Shown: positions 18,637-27,115, numbered from the stretch's first letter. The stretch is 64,000 bases of DNA from Marinobacterium halophilum (GCF_003014615.1 NZ_PYGI01000003.1:1-64000); one strand, 5' to 3'. Notes: generated by a model from the sequence alone, not told the origin. A program made the numbers and translations.

Positions 18637-18933
18637 AGCGCTTCACCGGATTAAACAGTTGTTACCCAACCCTAGCAGCACACGAAAGCATTAATATTAC
18701 AGCCGCCCAAAAACGATTCATTGCAACACGGCCTCACCGCCGGCATTTAGTCTGTAAGGAACGACGAATGTCAGGCCACAGGAAAGACGAATGTAGAGCC
18801 CTGGGAAGGCGAATACGGAAGTAGAATACTGGGAGGTCTGGAGATAAGTTGATGGTCATGCCATGTGTTCCACTTGGGAAAACAGCAGGTCGAACGGAGG
18901 AAAAGCCTTCAGAATCATGCATATAGCAGAAAT
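18637..18933 (-). other. 297-base gap between the small hypothetical gene and the 4.5S RNA gene
   Basis: No gene is supported here. It holds two adjacent 23-base imperfect direct repeats (18763-18785 and 18786-18808, both beginning GACGAATGT) with a decayed third copy after them. No clear terminator for the SRP RNA is visible. Confidence 0.6.
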
Positions 18934-19047
18934 GGAGGCGGCCCCGCCAGCCACATCCCGGCACACGAATCCACCGCTGTGGCTGCTCCCTTCCAGGCCT
19001 GACCAGGTTCACGGTTTATCGTTGCGAGAGGACCAACAGAGCCACCA
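18934..19047 (-). ncRNA. ffs: 4.5S signal recognition particle RNA
   Basis: The minus strand carries the conserved bacterial 4.5S RNA: a GGCUCUGUUGGU 5' segment, the CUGGUCAGG / GGAAGGGAGCAGCC apical region that binds Ffh, and a GUGUGCCGGGAUGUGGCUGGC 3' strand. The ends GGUGGC (19046-19041) and GCCGCC pair to close the hairpin. Size is about 110 bases, as in E. coli. Ends are judged from pairing and could be off by a few bases. It works with Ffh and FtsY to target membrane proteins. Confidence 0.95.
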
Positions 19048-19088
19048 TAGTGTGGGCGTTGCGCCCTGTCTCATCAAGACAGGCGCGC

Positions 19089-19117
19089 AGTATAAGCATA
19101 GCCTCAGCAGAATGCAA
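19089..19117 (-). promoter_or_regulatory. Promoter of the 4.5S RNA gene
   Basis: On the minus strand a -35 TTGCAT (19117-19112) is separated by exactly 17 bases from a -10 TATACT (19094-19089), followed by a GCGCGC discriminator. The RNA would start near 19082, giving a leader of about 35 bases with a CTGTCT/AGACAG hairpin before the mature 5' end, presumably removed by RNase P as in E. coli. The GC-rich discriminator suggests growth-rate control. Confidence 0.75.
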
Positions 19118-19123
19118 ACCGGA

Positions 19124-19735
19124 TCAAGGGATTGCGACCCGAATCGCCAATCCGATCAACACGATACCGGTCAACTGCTCGACCCGCTTAAGATGAAGAC
19201 GCAACCAGGCCAGTAGTGCCGGCCGGGAAAACAGCAGCGCCACCAGCGTGTACCAAACACCATCGACCAACGCGGCCGTCAGCACCAGAATCAGCTGGTC
19301 GGTCATCGATTGCTCAGGGCTGACAAACTGCGAGAACAACGCCGTGAAAAACACCGCAAGCTTGGGGTTCAGCAGCGAGATCAGCGCCCCCGAACAGGCC
19401 GCCTGCCAGTGGCTCTCCCTCTGGCCCTGCTCTGCCGCCAATGCCGGCGTTGCCGCCATACACAATGCCGTGATACCGAGCCATACCAAATACGCCGCGC
19501 CTGCCCAAGTGATCAGCTGATACAGCAGGGGGTATTCATTAACCAGAACACCCAGGCCCCACACCGTCATCGCGGCCCACAGCCCCACCCCTACCGCATG
19601 CGCACACCCGGCCAAAATCCCATGCCCACGCCCATTACTGACCGTCTGCCGCAAGACGACTGCCAAACTTGGCCCCGGCGACATCGCACCCAACACACAT
19701 ATCACCAGTAACGACAGCCATAACGTCAACGACAT
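19124..19735 (-). CDS. LysE/RhtB family amino-acid exporter
   Basis: This 203-residue membrane protein has the family N-terminal motif (GAMSPGPSLAVVLRQTVSNG), about six helices, and the conserved ALISLLNPKLAVFF segment near residue 115. It is predicted to export amino acids or homoserine lactone-like compounds; the substrate cannot be told from sequence. AAGGAGG precedes the ATG at an ideal distance. The gene stands alone, ending close to the 4.5S RNA promoter. Confidence 0.88.
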   Translation of the reverse strand: MSLTLWLSLLVICVLGAMSPGPSLAVVLRQTVSNGRGHGILAGCAHAVGVGLWAAMTVWGLGVLVNEYPLLYQLITWAGAAYLVWLGITALCMAATPALAAEQGQRESHWQAACSGALISLLNPKLAVFFTALFSQFVSPEQSMTDQLILVLTAALVDGVWYTLVALLFSRPALLAWLRLHLKRVEQLTGIVLIGLAIRVAIP

Positions 19736-19872
19736 GAAACCTCCTTATTAGACCATTCAACCACTGGCGGGTATCGGCCAGTCCCTGCGCATTATGCTAT
19801 AGTCCGGCCCCGAAAACCCGTCGCGAACACCCGGCGGCAACCGCACCGCAGATCAGTATTCGAGGAATCACG

Positions 19873-20415
19873 ATGGCAGGCTCTCTGCAAGACCAGTTGC
19901 TCAAGTCAGGTCTGGCCAACAAGAAACAGGCCAAACAAGCCAACGAGCATAAACGCAAAAAAGCCAAACAGAAAAAGGCCGGTACGGCCGTGGATGATAA
20001 ACAGGCTCAGCAGGCCGCCCTTGAAGCTGCGCGCCAGGAAAAAGCTGCACACGATCGCGAGCTTAACCTGCAGCGCCAGCAGGAACAGGCTCAAAAGGCA
20101 GCCCTGGCTGAAGCACGCCAGCTGATTGAAGCCCACCGTCTTCGATTACCGCAAAAGGCAGAAACACGCTACAACTTCGCTCATGGCAGCACGATCCATC
20201 ACCTGTACCTCGATCAAAAGTTGATCGATCAGCTGGCACGTGGACAACTGCGTATTGCATTCATGGATGCCAGCTATCATCTGGTACCGGCGGAGATTGT
20301 CGACAGGGTCGAAAAACGCCAACCCGATATGATTCTGCCCCGCCCGGTTGACGACACGCCGGATGCAGATGATCCCTATGCCGATTTCGCCATACCGGAC
20401 GATCTAATGTGGTAA
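19873..20415 (+). CDS. DUF2058 family protein (YaiL-like)
   Basis: This 180-residue protein has a very basic, Gln/Lys/Ala-rich N-terminal coiled region (about 15-90) with a MAGSLQDQLLKSGLANKKQA start. A compact C-terminal part (RYNFAHGSTIHHLYLDQKLI and onward) is characteristic of DUF2058. It is probably nucleic-acid associated, as the E. coli YaiL is described as a nucleoprotein; the function is unproved. GAGGAATCACG precedes the ATG. Confidence 0.88.
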   Translation: MAGSLQDQLLKSGLANKKQAKQANEHKRKKAKQKKAGTAVDDKQAQQAALEAARQEKAAHDRELNLQRQQEQAQKAALAEARQLIEAHRLRLPQKAETRYNFAHGSTIHHLYLDQKLIDQLARGQLRIAFMDASYHLVPAEIVDRVEKRQPDMILPRPVDDTPDADDPYADFAIPDDLMW

Positions 20416-20513
20416 TGCTCTCAAGCCTGATCTCGGTCAGGCTTGAGACTGTCCTCATTCCGCTACGACTGTTAGGCTCTGCTGTAATAGCCTCTATTGT
20501 CAGGACAGGCAGA

Positions 20514-21314
20514 ATGAGCACCCTCTGCGTTAGCGAACTCAATATTCTTCTGGTCGAACCTTCAGCCCTGCAGCGCAAGATCATGATTCAACAGCTGCAG
20601 GATGAGCAGGTTACAGCTATCGATACTGCATCCTCTCTGCATGATGCACTGGAGAAAATGCTGCGGGTGCCTCCCGATCTGGTCATCAGCACACTGCACT
20701 TTGATGACGGCAGTGCCGTGGAATTGCTCGGCGCCATGCGTCGCATGCCTCAGCTGGCCGAAATCCCCTTCATGCTGGTTTCCAGTGAAACCCGTAAAAG
20801 CCATCTCGAAGTGTTCAAGCAGTCCGGTGTCGTCGCGATTTTGCCTAAACCCTTTACCCGTCATCACTTGGGCTCCGCGCTAAATGCAACGCTCGATGTT
20901 CTGGATTCCGAGCACATCGAGCTGGCGTACTACGATATCGAAAGTCTGCGGGTACTGATCGTCGATGATAGCCGCATGGCGCGCAACCTGATTCGACGGG
21001 TGTTGAGCAACCTGGGCATTGTGCATCTGATCGAAGCGGAAGACGGCCGGGAAGCGATTAACCGGCTGGGTAGTGAAACCGTGGACCTGGTGGTAACCGA
21101 TTACAATATGCCTGAAGTCAACGGGCTGGAATTGACCGAGTTCATTCGCCACTCCGAGCTACACGCCCACCTGCCAGTATTGATGGTCACCTCGGAAGCC
21201 AATGAAGCACACCTGAGCCAAGTGGCTCAGTCCGGCGTCAACGCCCTGACTGACAAGCCGTTCGAACCCGAGACGGTCAAACGGCTATTGATCCAGATGC
21301 TCAATCAGTCATAA
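20514..21314 (+). CDS. Response regulator with a degenerate and a normal receiver domain
   Basis: This 266-residue protein contains two receiver domains and no output domain. The second (about 146-266) is complete: DD at 151-152, phospho-acceptor Asp196 in VVTDYNMP, a VTSE Thr, and DKPF. The first (about 10-125) keeps PKPF but has VEP in place of the acidic pair and Thr60 where the acceptor Asp should be, so it should not be phosphorylated. The start at 20514 gives the first strand directly. An upstream in-frame ATG at 20409 would overlap the previous gene. The partner kinase is unknown. Confidence 0.82.
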   Translation: MSTLCVSELNILLVEPSALQRKIMIQQLQDEQVTAIDTASSLHDALEKMLRVPPDLVISTLHFDDGSAVELLGAMRRMPQLAEIPFMLVSSETRKSHLEVFKQSGVVAILPKPFTRHHLGSALNATLDVLDSEHIELAYYDIESLRVLIVDDSRMARNLIRRVLSNLGIVHLIEAEDGREAINRLGSETVDLVVTDYNMPEVNGLELTEFIRHSELHAHLPVLMVTSEANEAHLSQVAQSGVNALTDKPFEPETVKRLLIQMLNQS

Positions 21315-22381
21315 CAGCGCGGGACGCGAGACGTCAAACCGGTCAACAGGGTGTAGGCGATGGTATCACTCCAGCGCGCAACCTCAGCGACCGGCAGCTG
21401 CCGCCCCCACAGCTCAACGCGACTGCCCACATCAGCGTGCGGCAGATCCGTCAAGTCGACCGTCAGCATATCCATTGAAACCCGCCCGGCAAGACTCGTA
21501 CGCTGCCCCGCTACAATCACCGGAGTCCCCACACGCGCATGACGCGGGTAGCCGTCACCATAGCCCATCGCCACGGTACCAATCCGGCGTGGTTGATCAC
21601 AGACGAACGCAGCACCATACCCCACCGCTTCACCAGCCGGTACATCACGCACAGCAATGATCTCGGAGCTGAGCGTCATTCCTGCTTGCAGCTGATCAGC
21701 GACCGGTTGCGCCCGCTCAAACGGTGTTGCTCCATACAGCATGATCCCTGGACGCAGCCACTGCCGGTGCGCTTCCGGCCAGGCCATTACCGCCGCGGAA
21801 TTGGACAGGCTCGCTGCCAACCCCAATCCCTCGGCCACCTGGTTAAAACGGGCCAGCTGCATTTCGGTCATCGCCTGCTCCGGCTCATCGGCACGGGCAA
21901 AATGAGTCATCAGCAGAATATCTGACACCGCCGCACATGCACGCAACCGCGCTACAGCCGCAGCAACTGCGTCAGGTGCAAAGCCCAGACGGTGCATACC
22001 GGTATCCACCTTTAACCAGACCGGCACCGGCACCGGCAGCACCGCACGCTCCAGTGCCGCGAGCTGATGTTCAGAATGAACCGCTGGCCAGAACCCCTCA
22101 CGGGATACCACCGGCAACTCTTCCGCATCGAAACAGCCCTCCAGCAACACGATGGGCTGGGTCAGGCCTGCCGACCGCAGTACCAATGCTTCTTCAATAC
22201 AGGCGACACCGAAAGCTGGAGCCTCTGCCGCAAGTGACTGCGCGACGCGCACGGCACCATGTCCATAGGCGTCAGCTTTGACAATGGCAACGGCTTTGGC
22301 CTCGGGGGCCTGGGCACACGCCAGACGGTAATTATGAACAATGGCATCCAGATGGATGTCCGCGCGGACCTTGCGACTCAT
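21305..22381 (-). CDS. alr: Alanine racemase
   Basis: This 358-residue PLP enzyme interconverts L- and D-alanine. The PLP lysine lies in AIVKADAYGHGA (about residue 35) and the second catalytic base Tyr in GEAVGYGAAFV (about 253). The MGYGDGYPRHA motif is present. It is the last gene of the dadA-ridA-alr run, so it is probably the catabolic racemase (DadX role), feeding D-alanine to DadA. A biosynthetic copy could exist elsewhere. Its 3' end overlaps the convergent receiver gene by 10 bases. Confidence 0.94.
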   Translation of the reverse strand: MSRKVRADIHLDAIVHNYRLACAQAPEAKAVAIVKADAYGHGAVRVAQSLAAEAPAFGVACIEEALVLRSAGLTQPIVLLEGCFDAEELPVVSREGFWPAVHSEHQLAALERAVLPVPVPVWLKVDTGMHRLGFAPDAVAAAVARLRACAAVSDILLMTHFARADEPEQAMTEMQLARFNQVAEGLGLAASLSNSAAVMAWPEAHRQWLRPGIMLYGATPFERAQPVADQLQAGMTLSSEIIAVRDVPAGEAVGYGAAFVCDQPRRIGTVAMGYGDGYPRHARVGTPVIVAGQRTSLAGRVSMDMLTVDLTDLPHADVGSRVELWGRQLPVAEVARWSDTIAYTLLTGLTSRVPRCYD

Positions 22382-22402
22382 GTGGGCTCTATGACCTCGT
22401 TA

Positions 22403-22792
22403 TCAGCTTTTGAGTACCATGACAGCATCGACCTCGATGTCTGCAGCTTTCGGCAGTGCCTTGACTGCAAACGCTGCACGCGCCGGATAGGGCTCGCTGA
22501 AATAGCGCGACATCACTTCATTGACCTGCGCGAAGTAATCCATATCGGACAACAAAATCGTCAATTTGACGCACTCGCCAAGTGATCCACCCGCTTCCTC
22601 GGCAATTGCTTTCAGGTTTTCGAACACGCGCACGGCTTGTGCCTCGAAAGATTCGGTTACCATTTCCATGGTTTCCGGGTTCAACGGAATCTGGCCAGAG
22701 ATATATACGGTATTGCCGGCCTTCACCGCCTGCGAGTAGGTGCCGATAGCTGCCGGTGCCTGGTCGGTATTGATGATGCTTCGATTGGACAT
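22403..22792 (-). CDS. ridA: RidA family enamine/imine deaminase
   Basis: This 129-residue protein hydrolyses reactive enamines and imines released by PLP enzymes and amino-acid oxidation. Family signatures are [20 protein letters not shown] and the substrate-binding Arg in [16 protein letters not shown]. Placement between dadA, which makes imino acids, and alr fits a detoxifying role in D-amino-acid oxidation. It starts 84 bases after the dadA stop. Confidence 0.94.
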   Translation of the reverse strand: MSNRSIINTDQAPAAIGTYSQAVKAGNTVYISGQIPLNPETMEMVTESFEAQAVRVFENLKAIAEEAGGSLGECVKLTILLSDMDYFAQVNEVMSRYFSEPYPARAAFAVKALPKAADIEVDAVMVLKS

Positions 22793-22876
22793 GTCATGTA
22801 TTCCTGATCAGTAGTGTCTTATTGGAGGCCAACTATGGCGCAGGGCCAATCGCTTGCCAAGAAAACGCTGTGTTGC

Positions 22877-24133
22877 TCAACGATTATAACGGCTTATCGA
22901 CAAACCTTCGGTATCGATCATCGGTGTTGTACCGCTGATGATCGCACTGACATAACGTGCGGACCCCAATGACATGGTCCAGCCCAGGGTGCCATGGCCG
23001 GTATTGAGGTAAAGCCCGTCATAGCGGGTACGCCCCAGGATTGGCGTACCATCCGGCGTCATCGGCCGCAGCCCGGTCCACAGCTCGGCGGCCGAGGCGT
23101 CGCCACTGCCCGCGAACAGATCGTTCACCACAAACTCGACATTGGCACGGCGGCTCTCGGGAGTGGACAGATCAAAACCGGTCAACTCTGCCGTGCCGCC
23201 CACACGAATGCGGTCCCCCAGACGACTGACCGCAACCTTGTAGGTCTCATCCATTACGGTCGACTCAGGCGCACGTGTCGCGTCGGTAATCGGAATGGTG
23301 AGCGAAAAGCCTTTCACCGGATAGATCGGCAGCTTGATTCCCAGCGGCGCCAGCAGGGCCGGACTGTAGCTGCCCAACGCCACAAGATAGGCATCACCCT
23401 GCACATGCCCGGCATCGGTTTCCACGGCCGTGATTTTGCCCTGTTCGGCTTGCAGCCGTTTGATCTCGGTGCTGAAACGGAACTCCACGCCCAGCGCGCG
23501 GCAACGTTCTGCCAATGCCTGGGTAAACTGGAAGCAATCGCCGGTTTCATCACCCGGAAGACGCAGCCCACCCACCAGCTTGTCGCGCACATGTTTCAGC
23601 GCCGGCTCATGACCAAGGATGCCATCCACATCAAGTGACTCGTAGCTCACGCCGCAGGATTCGAGAATACGGATATCATTTGCCGCTGACTCCAGCTGCT
23701 GCTCAGAACGGAACAGCTGGATCAACCCTTGTGCACGGTTGTCGTATTCAATACCGGTCTCACGGCGCAACTCGATAAGGCAGTCACGACTGTATTCGGC
23801 AACCCGCAGCATGCGCGCCTTGTTTCGCGCATATGCCTGATGATTGCAGTTGGCCAGCATTCTCACCAGCCAGCTCAACATGGCAGGATCGCGCATCGGT
23901 GCGACCCGCAATGGAGCCAGATCCTGCATCAACCATTTGATCGCTTTCAGTGGCACACCCGGCGCTGCCCATGGGGCGGAGTACCCCGGAGAGATCTGAC
24001 CGGCATTGGCAAAGCTGGTTTCCATTGCCGGCTCCGGTTGACGATCAATCACGACCACCTCATGTCCAGCTTGCGCAAGATACCAGGCCGACGTGACACC
24101 AATGACACCACTTCCAAGAATTACGACACGCAT
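22877..24133 (-). CDS. dadA: D-amino acid dehydrogenase small subunit
   Basis: This 418-residue membrane-associated flavoprotein oxidises D-alanine and other D-amino acids to keto acids. It has an N-terminal Rossmann FAD motif ([21 protein letters not shown]), a [19 protein letters not shown] segment, a [10 protein letters not shown] motif, and a C-terminal [24 protein letters not shown] precedes the ATG. It heads dadA-ridA-alr. The AT-rich leader (24180-24265) is a likely place for the promoter and Lrp binding, by analogy with E. coli dadAX. Confidence 0.95.
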   Translation of the reverse strand: MRVVILGSGVIGVTSAWYLAQAGHEVVVIDRQPEPAMETSFANAGQISPGYSAPWAAPGVPLKAIKWLMQDLAPLRVAPMRDPAMLSWLVRMLANCNHQAYARNKARMLRVAEYSRDCLIELRRETGIEYDNRAQGLIQLFRSEQQLESAANDIRILESCGVSYESLDVDGILGHEPALKHVRDKLVGGLRLPGDETGDCFQFTQALAERCRALGVEFRFSTEIKRLQAEQGKITAVETDAGHVQGDAYLVALGSYSPALLAPLGIKLPIYPVKGFSLTIPITDATRAPESTVMDETYKVAVSRLGDRIRVGGTAELTGFDLSTPESRRANVEFVVNDLFAGSGDASAAELWTGLRPMTPDGTPILGRTRYDGLYLNTGHGTLGWTMSLGSARYVSAIISGTTPMIDTEGLSISRYNR

Positions 24134-24324
24134 ATGAGCACCTTAATATTTCACCTAAACAACAGATGCCACTATTTTGGTACAAATAAGACAGTTTTTT
24201 TCGCTATAGTTTTATATATTTTTAGAATTATTTAACGAAAAACTTATTAAAACAGAAGACCTCTCCATACAATCAGAAACAATATGTACGAGTGGTAAAT
24301 GCGCTGTAGAAATAGAAAATGCGA

Positions 24325-24422
24325 GATAGCCGATAGCCGATAGCCGATAGCCGATAGCCGATAGCCGATAGCCGATAGCCGATAGCCGATAGCCGATAGC
24401 CGATAGCCGATAGCCGATAGCC
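24325..24422. repeat. Perfect tandem array, 14 copies of GATAGCC
   Basis: The 98 bases consist of 14 uninterrupted, identical copies of the 7-base unit GATAGCC, entered from GCGA and left through GAGG. On the plus strand every frame meets TAG. On the minus strand the array is open in all frames (a seven-residue repeat, G-Y-R-L-S-A-I), but no start or coding context surrounds it. Perfect identity implies recent slippage expansion and a high chance of copy-number variation. Confidence 0.97.
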
Positions 24423-24541
24423 GAGGATATAGTAAGCGGATAATGCTGGGTGTATAGCGGGAAATCAGGAAAGGGAGTGGCCCTATTAAGCTATATCAGA
24501 TGGCCCCCACCTTACTGACACAGCCGTTCAGGCCATAATAG

Positions 24542-24566
24542 CGGAACGTCATCAGTTCCGTCTTTT
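24542..24566 (+). terminator. Terminator-like hairpin on the plus strand with no upstream gene
   Basis: CGGAAC (24542-24547) pairs with GTTCCG (24555-24560) over a 7-base loop and is followed by TCTTTT. No plus-strand gene ends nearby, so it may end an unannotated transcript from the repeat region or be fortuitous. Confidence 0.4.
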
Positions 24567-24594
24567 CCGAATATAGGGTGTCAAAAAGCGAAAA

Positions 24595-25212
24595 TCAAGA
24601 AAAAACTGTTTCTTCAAGCAGAATTTTTTCAATACTTTCACGGATACGTAAAAAGGGTATCGGCTTGGACAGCACCTCGATCCCTGAAGATACTCGCTCA
24701 ATGCGCGGCTGAACCTGCTCAAACGGCAACGCCGTTACTACCATCAGCTGCATCTGTGTCAAAGCACCCTGCCGCACCAACGCTTCGATAACACTGAAGC
24801 CATCGATATTGGGGAGGTTGAGATCCAGCACCAGCAGGTCCGGCTCAAACTGCCCCAGTTCAAGTAATCCCTGATAGCCGTCTGTCGACTGTTTCAGCTC
24901 AATCGGCAAACCCCAGTTACGCACCGTCATCGCGTACAACCGCTGCAGACTGACATCATCCTCAATCACCAGCATACGTGCCGGGCCCGCTTTACGAGCC
25001 CCCGCCTGAGACACAGGCTGAGCGTCGCCATTGCGGATCTCGTTCGCCAGCCGCTCAATAGCACTCAGGCTGAAACGACGATGCCCTCCGGGCGTTTTCC
25101 AACTCTGCAGAATTCCGGAATCGGCCCACAGCTGTACTGTCCTGGGTGTCACGCCCAGCAACTCTGCCGCCTTCCGACTGGTACACACATCTTGATTCGA
25201 CACCTGAGACAC
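24595..25212 (-). CDS. MerR/excisionase-type HTH fused to a receiver domain
   Basis: This 205-residue regulator has its DNA-binding part first: a winged-helix/HTH_17 segment (TSRKAAELLGVTPRTVQLWA, then TPGGHRRFSLSAIERL, about residues 11-55). A linker and a full receiver domain follow (acidic residues E84-D86, acceptor Asp130 in LLVLDLNLPNIDG, VTA, and SKPI). This is the reverse of the usual receiver-then-HTH order. No sensor kinase is adjacent. It may control its own gene or the divergent folE2 unit, but the sequence gives no direct evidence. Confidence 0.85.
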   Translation of the reverse strand: MSQVSNQDVCTSRKAAELLGVTPRTVQLWADSGILQSWKTPGGHRRFSLSAIERLANEIRNGDAQPVSQAGARKAGPARMLVIEDDVSLQRLYAMTVRNWGLPIELKQSTDGYQGLLELGQFEPDLLVLDLNLPNIDGFSVIEALVRQGALTQMQLMVVTALPFEQVQPRIERVSSGIEVLSKPIPFLRIRESIEKILLEETVFS

Positions 25213-25325
25213 TCTCTATCCATAGCGCTTACTCATGTTAATCCTTTACCTCGCATTTGCAAAAGTTAAATCCACTACCTTCCTATGAAAAGGTAGAGGA
25301 TAAAGCCGGACTACGACATGAAAGA

Positions 25326-25344
25326 TATGTTATAAAGTAACATA
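25326..25344. promoter_or_regulatory. Zur-type operator upstream of folE2
   Basis: TATGTTA (25326-25332) and TAACATA (25338-25344) form a perfect 7-base inverted repeat around a 5-base centre. This matches the gammaproteobacterial Zur box core TGTTATA-n-TATAACA closely. It lies 24 bases before the folE2 ATG, a repressing position. FolE2 genes are classic Zur targets, which strongly supports this reading. Confidence 0.8.
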
Positions 25345-25368
25345 AACCAATCTACAGATACGCACCTC

Positions 25369-26304
25369 ATGACAATTACCCTACTCCCCGATGTTGCCCA
25401 CCACACCGAAGCAGACCAGCACTGCACGCTCGACTGGGTCGGCATGAGCGGCATCGACTTACCGCTCATGCTTGCCGGACAGCCAGACACCACACTACCT
25501 GCCAAGGTAGATATGCATGTTGATATCGCCACACCACGACACCGCGGCATACACATGTCCCGCCTTTATCTGGCACTACAGGATACCCTGGCTCACGCTC
25601 CGCTAGACCGGAACCGGCTCGAACAGCTACTGCAGTCATCGCTCGACAGCCATGCCGGCATCAGCCAGCACGCCTGTATCAAGCTCCAGTTCCAGCTTCC
25701 CCTCTTGCGCCCGGCGCTCAAGAGTCAATTCAGCGGCTGGAAAACCTACCCTGTTACCCTTGAGGCACAGCTGGGACGCCAAGGACTGCAAACAGAACTC
25801 ACGGTCGAGATTCCCTACTCATCAACTTGTCCTTGCTCGGCTGCGCTGTCGCGACAACTGTTGCAACAGGCTTTTATCGATACATTTTCCATGGACGCCA
25901 CCCTGTCGACCAAACAGGTCAGCCAATGGCTGTATGAGCATGGCAGCCTAGCGACCCCACACAGCCAGCGCAGCACTGCGAAACTACATGTCCGACTGGA
26001 GCCAAAAGGCTGGATCAATCCGCCCATACACTCACTGATTGATACCGCTGAAGCAGCACTCCAGACGGCCGTACAAACAGCCGTCAAGCGTGAAGACGAG
26101 CAGGCGTTTGCCGCCCTCAATGGACGCAACCAGATGTTTTGTGAAGACGCGGCTCGCCGCCTCAAACACGCCCTGCTCGGTGATGCCGCCTGGGCCGATT
26201 TCTGGATCCGCGTTGAACACCATGAAAGCCTGCACGCACATGACGCGACCGCCGTCTGCATCAAAGGCGTTCCCGGCGGCTATACGCCCCTGCTGTCACG
26301 CTGA
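25369..26304 (+). CDS. folE2: GTP cyclohydrolase IB
   Basis: This 311-residue enzyme converts GTP to 7,8-dihydroneopterin triphosphate, the first step of folate synthesis. Unlike zinc-dependent FolE it can use other metals. The COG1469/FolE2 features are present: KVDMHVDIATPRHRGIHMSR, the SSTCPCSAALSRQ metal-binding Cys region (about residue 147) and a late ARRLKHAL segment. With a Zur-type operator immediately upstream it is likely expressed under zinc starvation as a backup for FolE. Confidence 0.93.
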   Translation: MTITLLPDVAHHTEADQHCTLDWVGMSGIDLPLMLAGQPDTTLPAKVDMHVDIATPRHRGIHMSRLYLALQDTLAHAPLDRNRLEQLLQSSLDSHAGISQHACIKLQFQLPLLRPALKSQFSGWKTYPVTLEAQLGRQGLQTELTVEIPYSSTCPCSAALSRQLLQQAFIDTFSMDATLSTKQVSQWLYEHGSLATPHSQRSTAKLHVRLEPKGWINPPIHSLIDTAEAALQTAVQTAVKREDEQAFAALNGRNQMFCEDAARRLKHALLGDAAWADFWIRVEHHESLHAHDATAVCIKGVPGGYTPLLSR

Positions 26305-26326
26305 TATCCGCAACGATCCAGTACTG

Positions 26327-26332
26327 TATAAT
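26327..26332 (+). promoter_or_regulatory. Candidate -10 element ahead of the TlyA gene
   Basis: A perfect TATAAT preceded by TG lies 28 bases before the TlyA start, in the gap after folE2. No good -35 is seen at the right spacing. It could give the methyltransferase gene transcription independent of zinc. Confidence 0.4.
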
Positions 26333-26359
26333 GACGCTGTTTCTATGAGGAAAAAGCAG

Positions 26360-27115
26360 ATGCAGCGTTTGGATATTCTTTTGGTCGAACAGGGGCTGGC
26401 CGACACTCGTACCCGTGCCCAGCGCCTGATCAAACAAGGCCGTGTGCAGGCCGAAATGGGACACTGGCAAATACTGACCAAACCGGGCATCAAGCTGCCT
26501 GCTGACACCCCACTGCAGCTGGAAGCTCATGATGAAGATCGCTTTGTCTCACGCGGGGCACTCAAGCTGCAGCACATCCTCAATGCATTGACACTGGATC
26601 CGACCGGTCTGACGGCCATCGACGTTGGCCAGTCCACCGGCGGTTTCAGTGACTGCCTGCTCCAGGCAGGCGTTGAGCGCGTCGTCGGCATTGAAGTGGG
26701 CCACGACCAACTACATCCTCAGTTGCGCGCCGATACCCGCGTGATCTGCCTCGAAGGCTACAATGCCCGCACACTGAGCCCTGAGCTGCGCCAATACACA
26801 CCCGATGCCCAAGGGTTCGATCTGGCCGTGATGGATGTTTCGTTCATTTCTCAGCGCCTGATTCTGCCATCGCTGGCACCGCTTATACGCCCGGGCGGAT
26901 GGCTGCTGACGTTGGTCAAACCACAGTTCGAAGTTGGCCCCGACCACATAGGCAAGGGCGGCATCGTCCGTGACCCCGCCTTGTACCCATCGGTACGCGA
27001 TGCCATTGAGGCCTGCTGTATCGAACAGGGTTTGCAGCCACTGTACTGGGATGAAAGTCCGATCAAGGGTGGAGACGGCAACCGCGAATTCCTGCTCGGA
27101 GCACGCCAGCCTTAA
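26360..27115 (+). CDS. tlyA: TlyA family rRNA 2'-O-methyltransferase
   Basis: This 251-residue protein has an N-terminal S4 RNA-binding domain (RLDILLVEQGLADTRTRAQR, then LIKQGRV) and an FtsJ-like methyltransferase domain: FVSRGALKLQ, AIDVGQSTGGFSDCLLQAG (SAM motif I), AVMDVSFIS, LVKPQFE and the ending IKGGDGNREFLL. The predicted activity is ribose methylation of 16S/23S rRNA; some relatives are called haemolysins. ATG 26360 is chosen because GAGG lies 9 bases upstream; ATG 26345 overlaps that site. Confidence 0.9.
   Translation: MQRLDILLVEQGLADTRTRAQRLIKQGRVQAEMGHWQILTKPGIKLPADTPLQLEAHDEDRFVSRGALKLQHILNALTLDPTGLTAIDVGQSTGGFSDCLLQAGVERVVGIEVGHDQLHPQLRADTRVICLEGYNARTLSPELRQYTPDAQGFDLAVMDVSFISQRLILPSLAPLIRPGGWLLTLVKPQFEVGPDHIGKGGIVRDPALYPSVRDAIEACCIEQGLQPLYWDESPIKGGDGNREFLLGARQP

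Larger units (their letters stand above)
24134..24594 (-). other. 461-base intergenic region upstream of dadA with a heptamer array
   Basis: No gene is supported. From left to right it holds a very AT-rich block (about 24180-24265) that probably contains the dadA promoter, then the 14-copy 7-bp tandem repeat. A plus-strand terminator-like hairpin lies at 24542-24566, just before the end of the HTH-receiver gene. The array lies 190-290 bases upstream of the dadA start. Confidence 0.6.

Noticed and set aside
24325-24422. CRISPR array
   Set aside because: The array is a pure 7-base tandem repeat with no spacers and no cas genes nearby.
24325-24422. Coding heptapeptide repeat on the minus strand
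   Set aside because: The array is open on the minus strand only because the unit has no stop there. No start, binding site or flanking coding sequence supports a protein.
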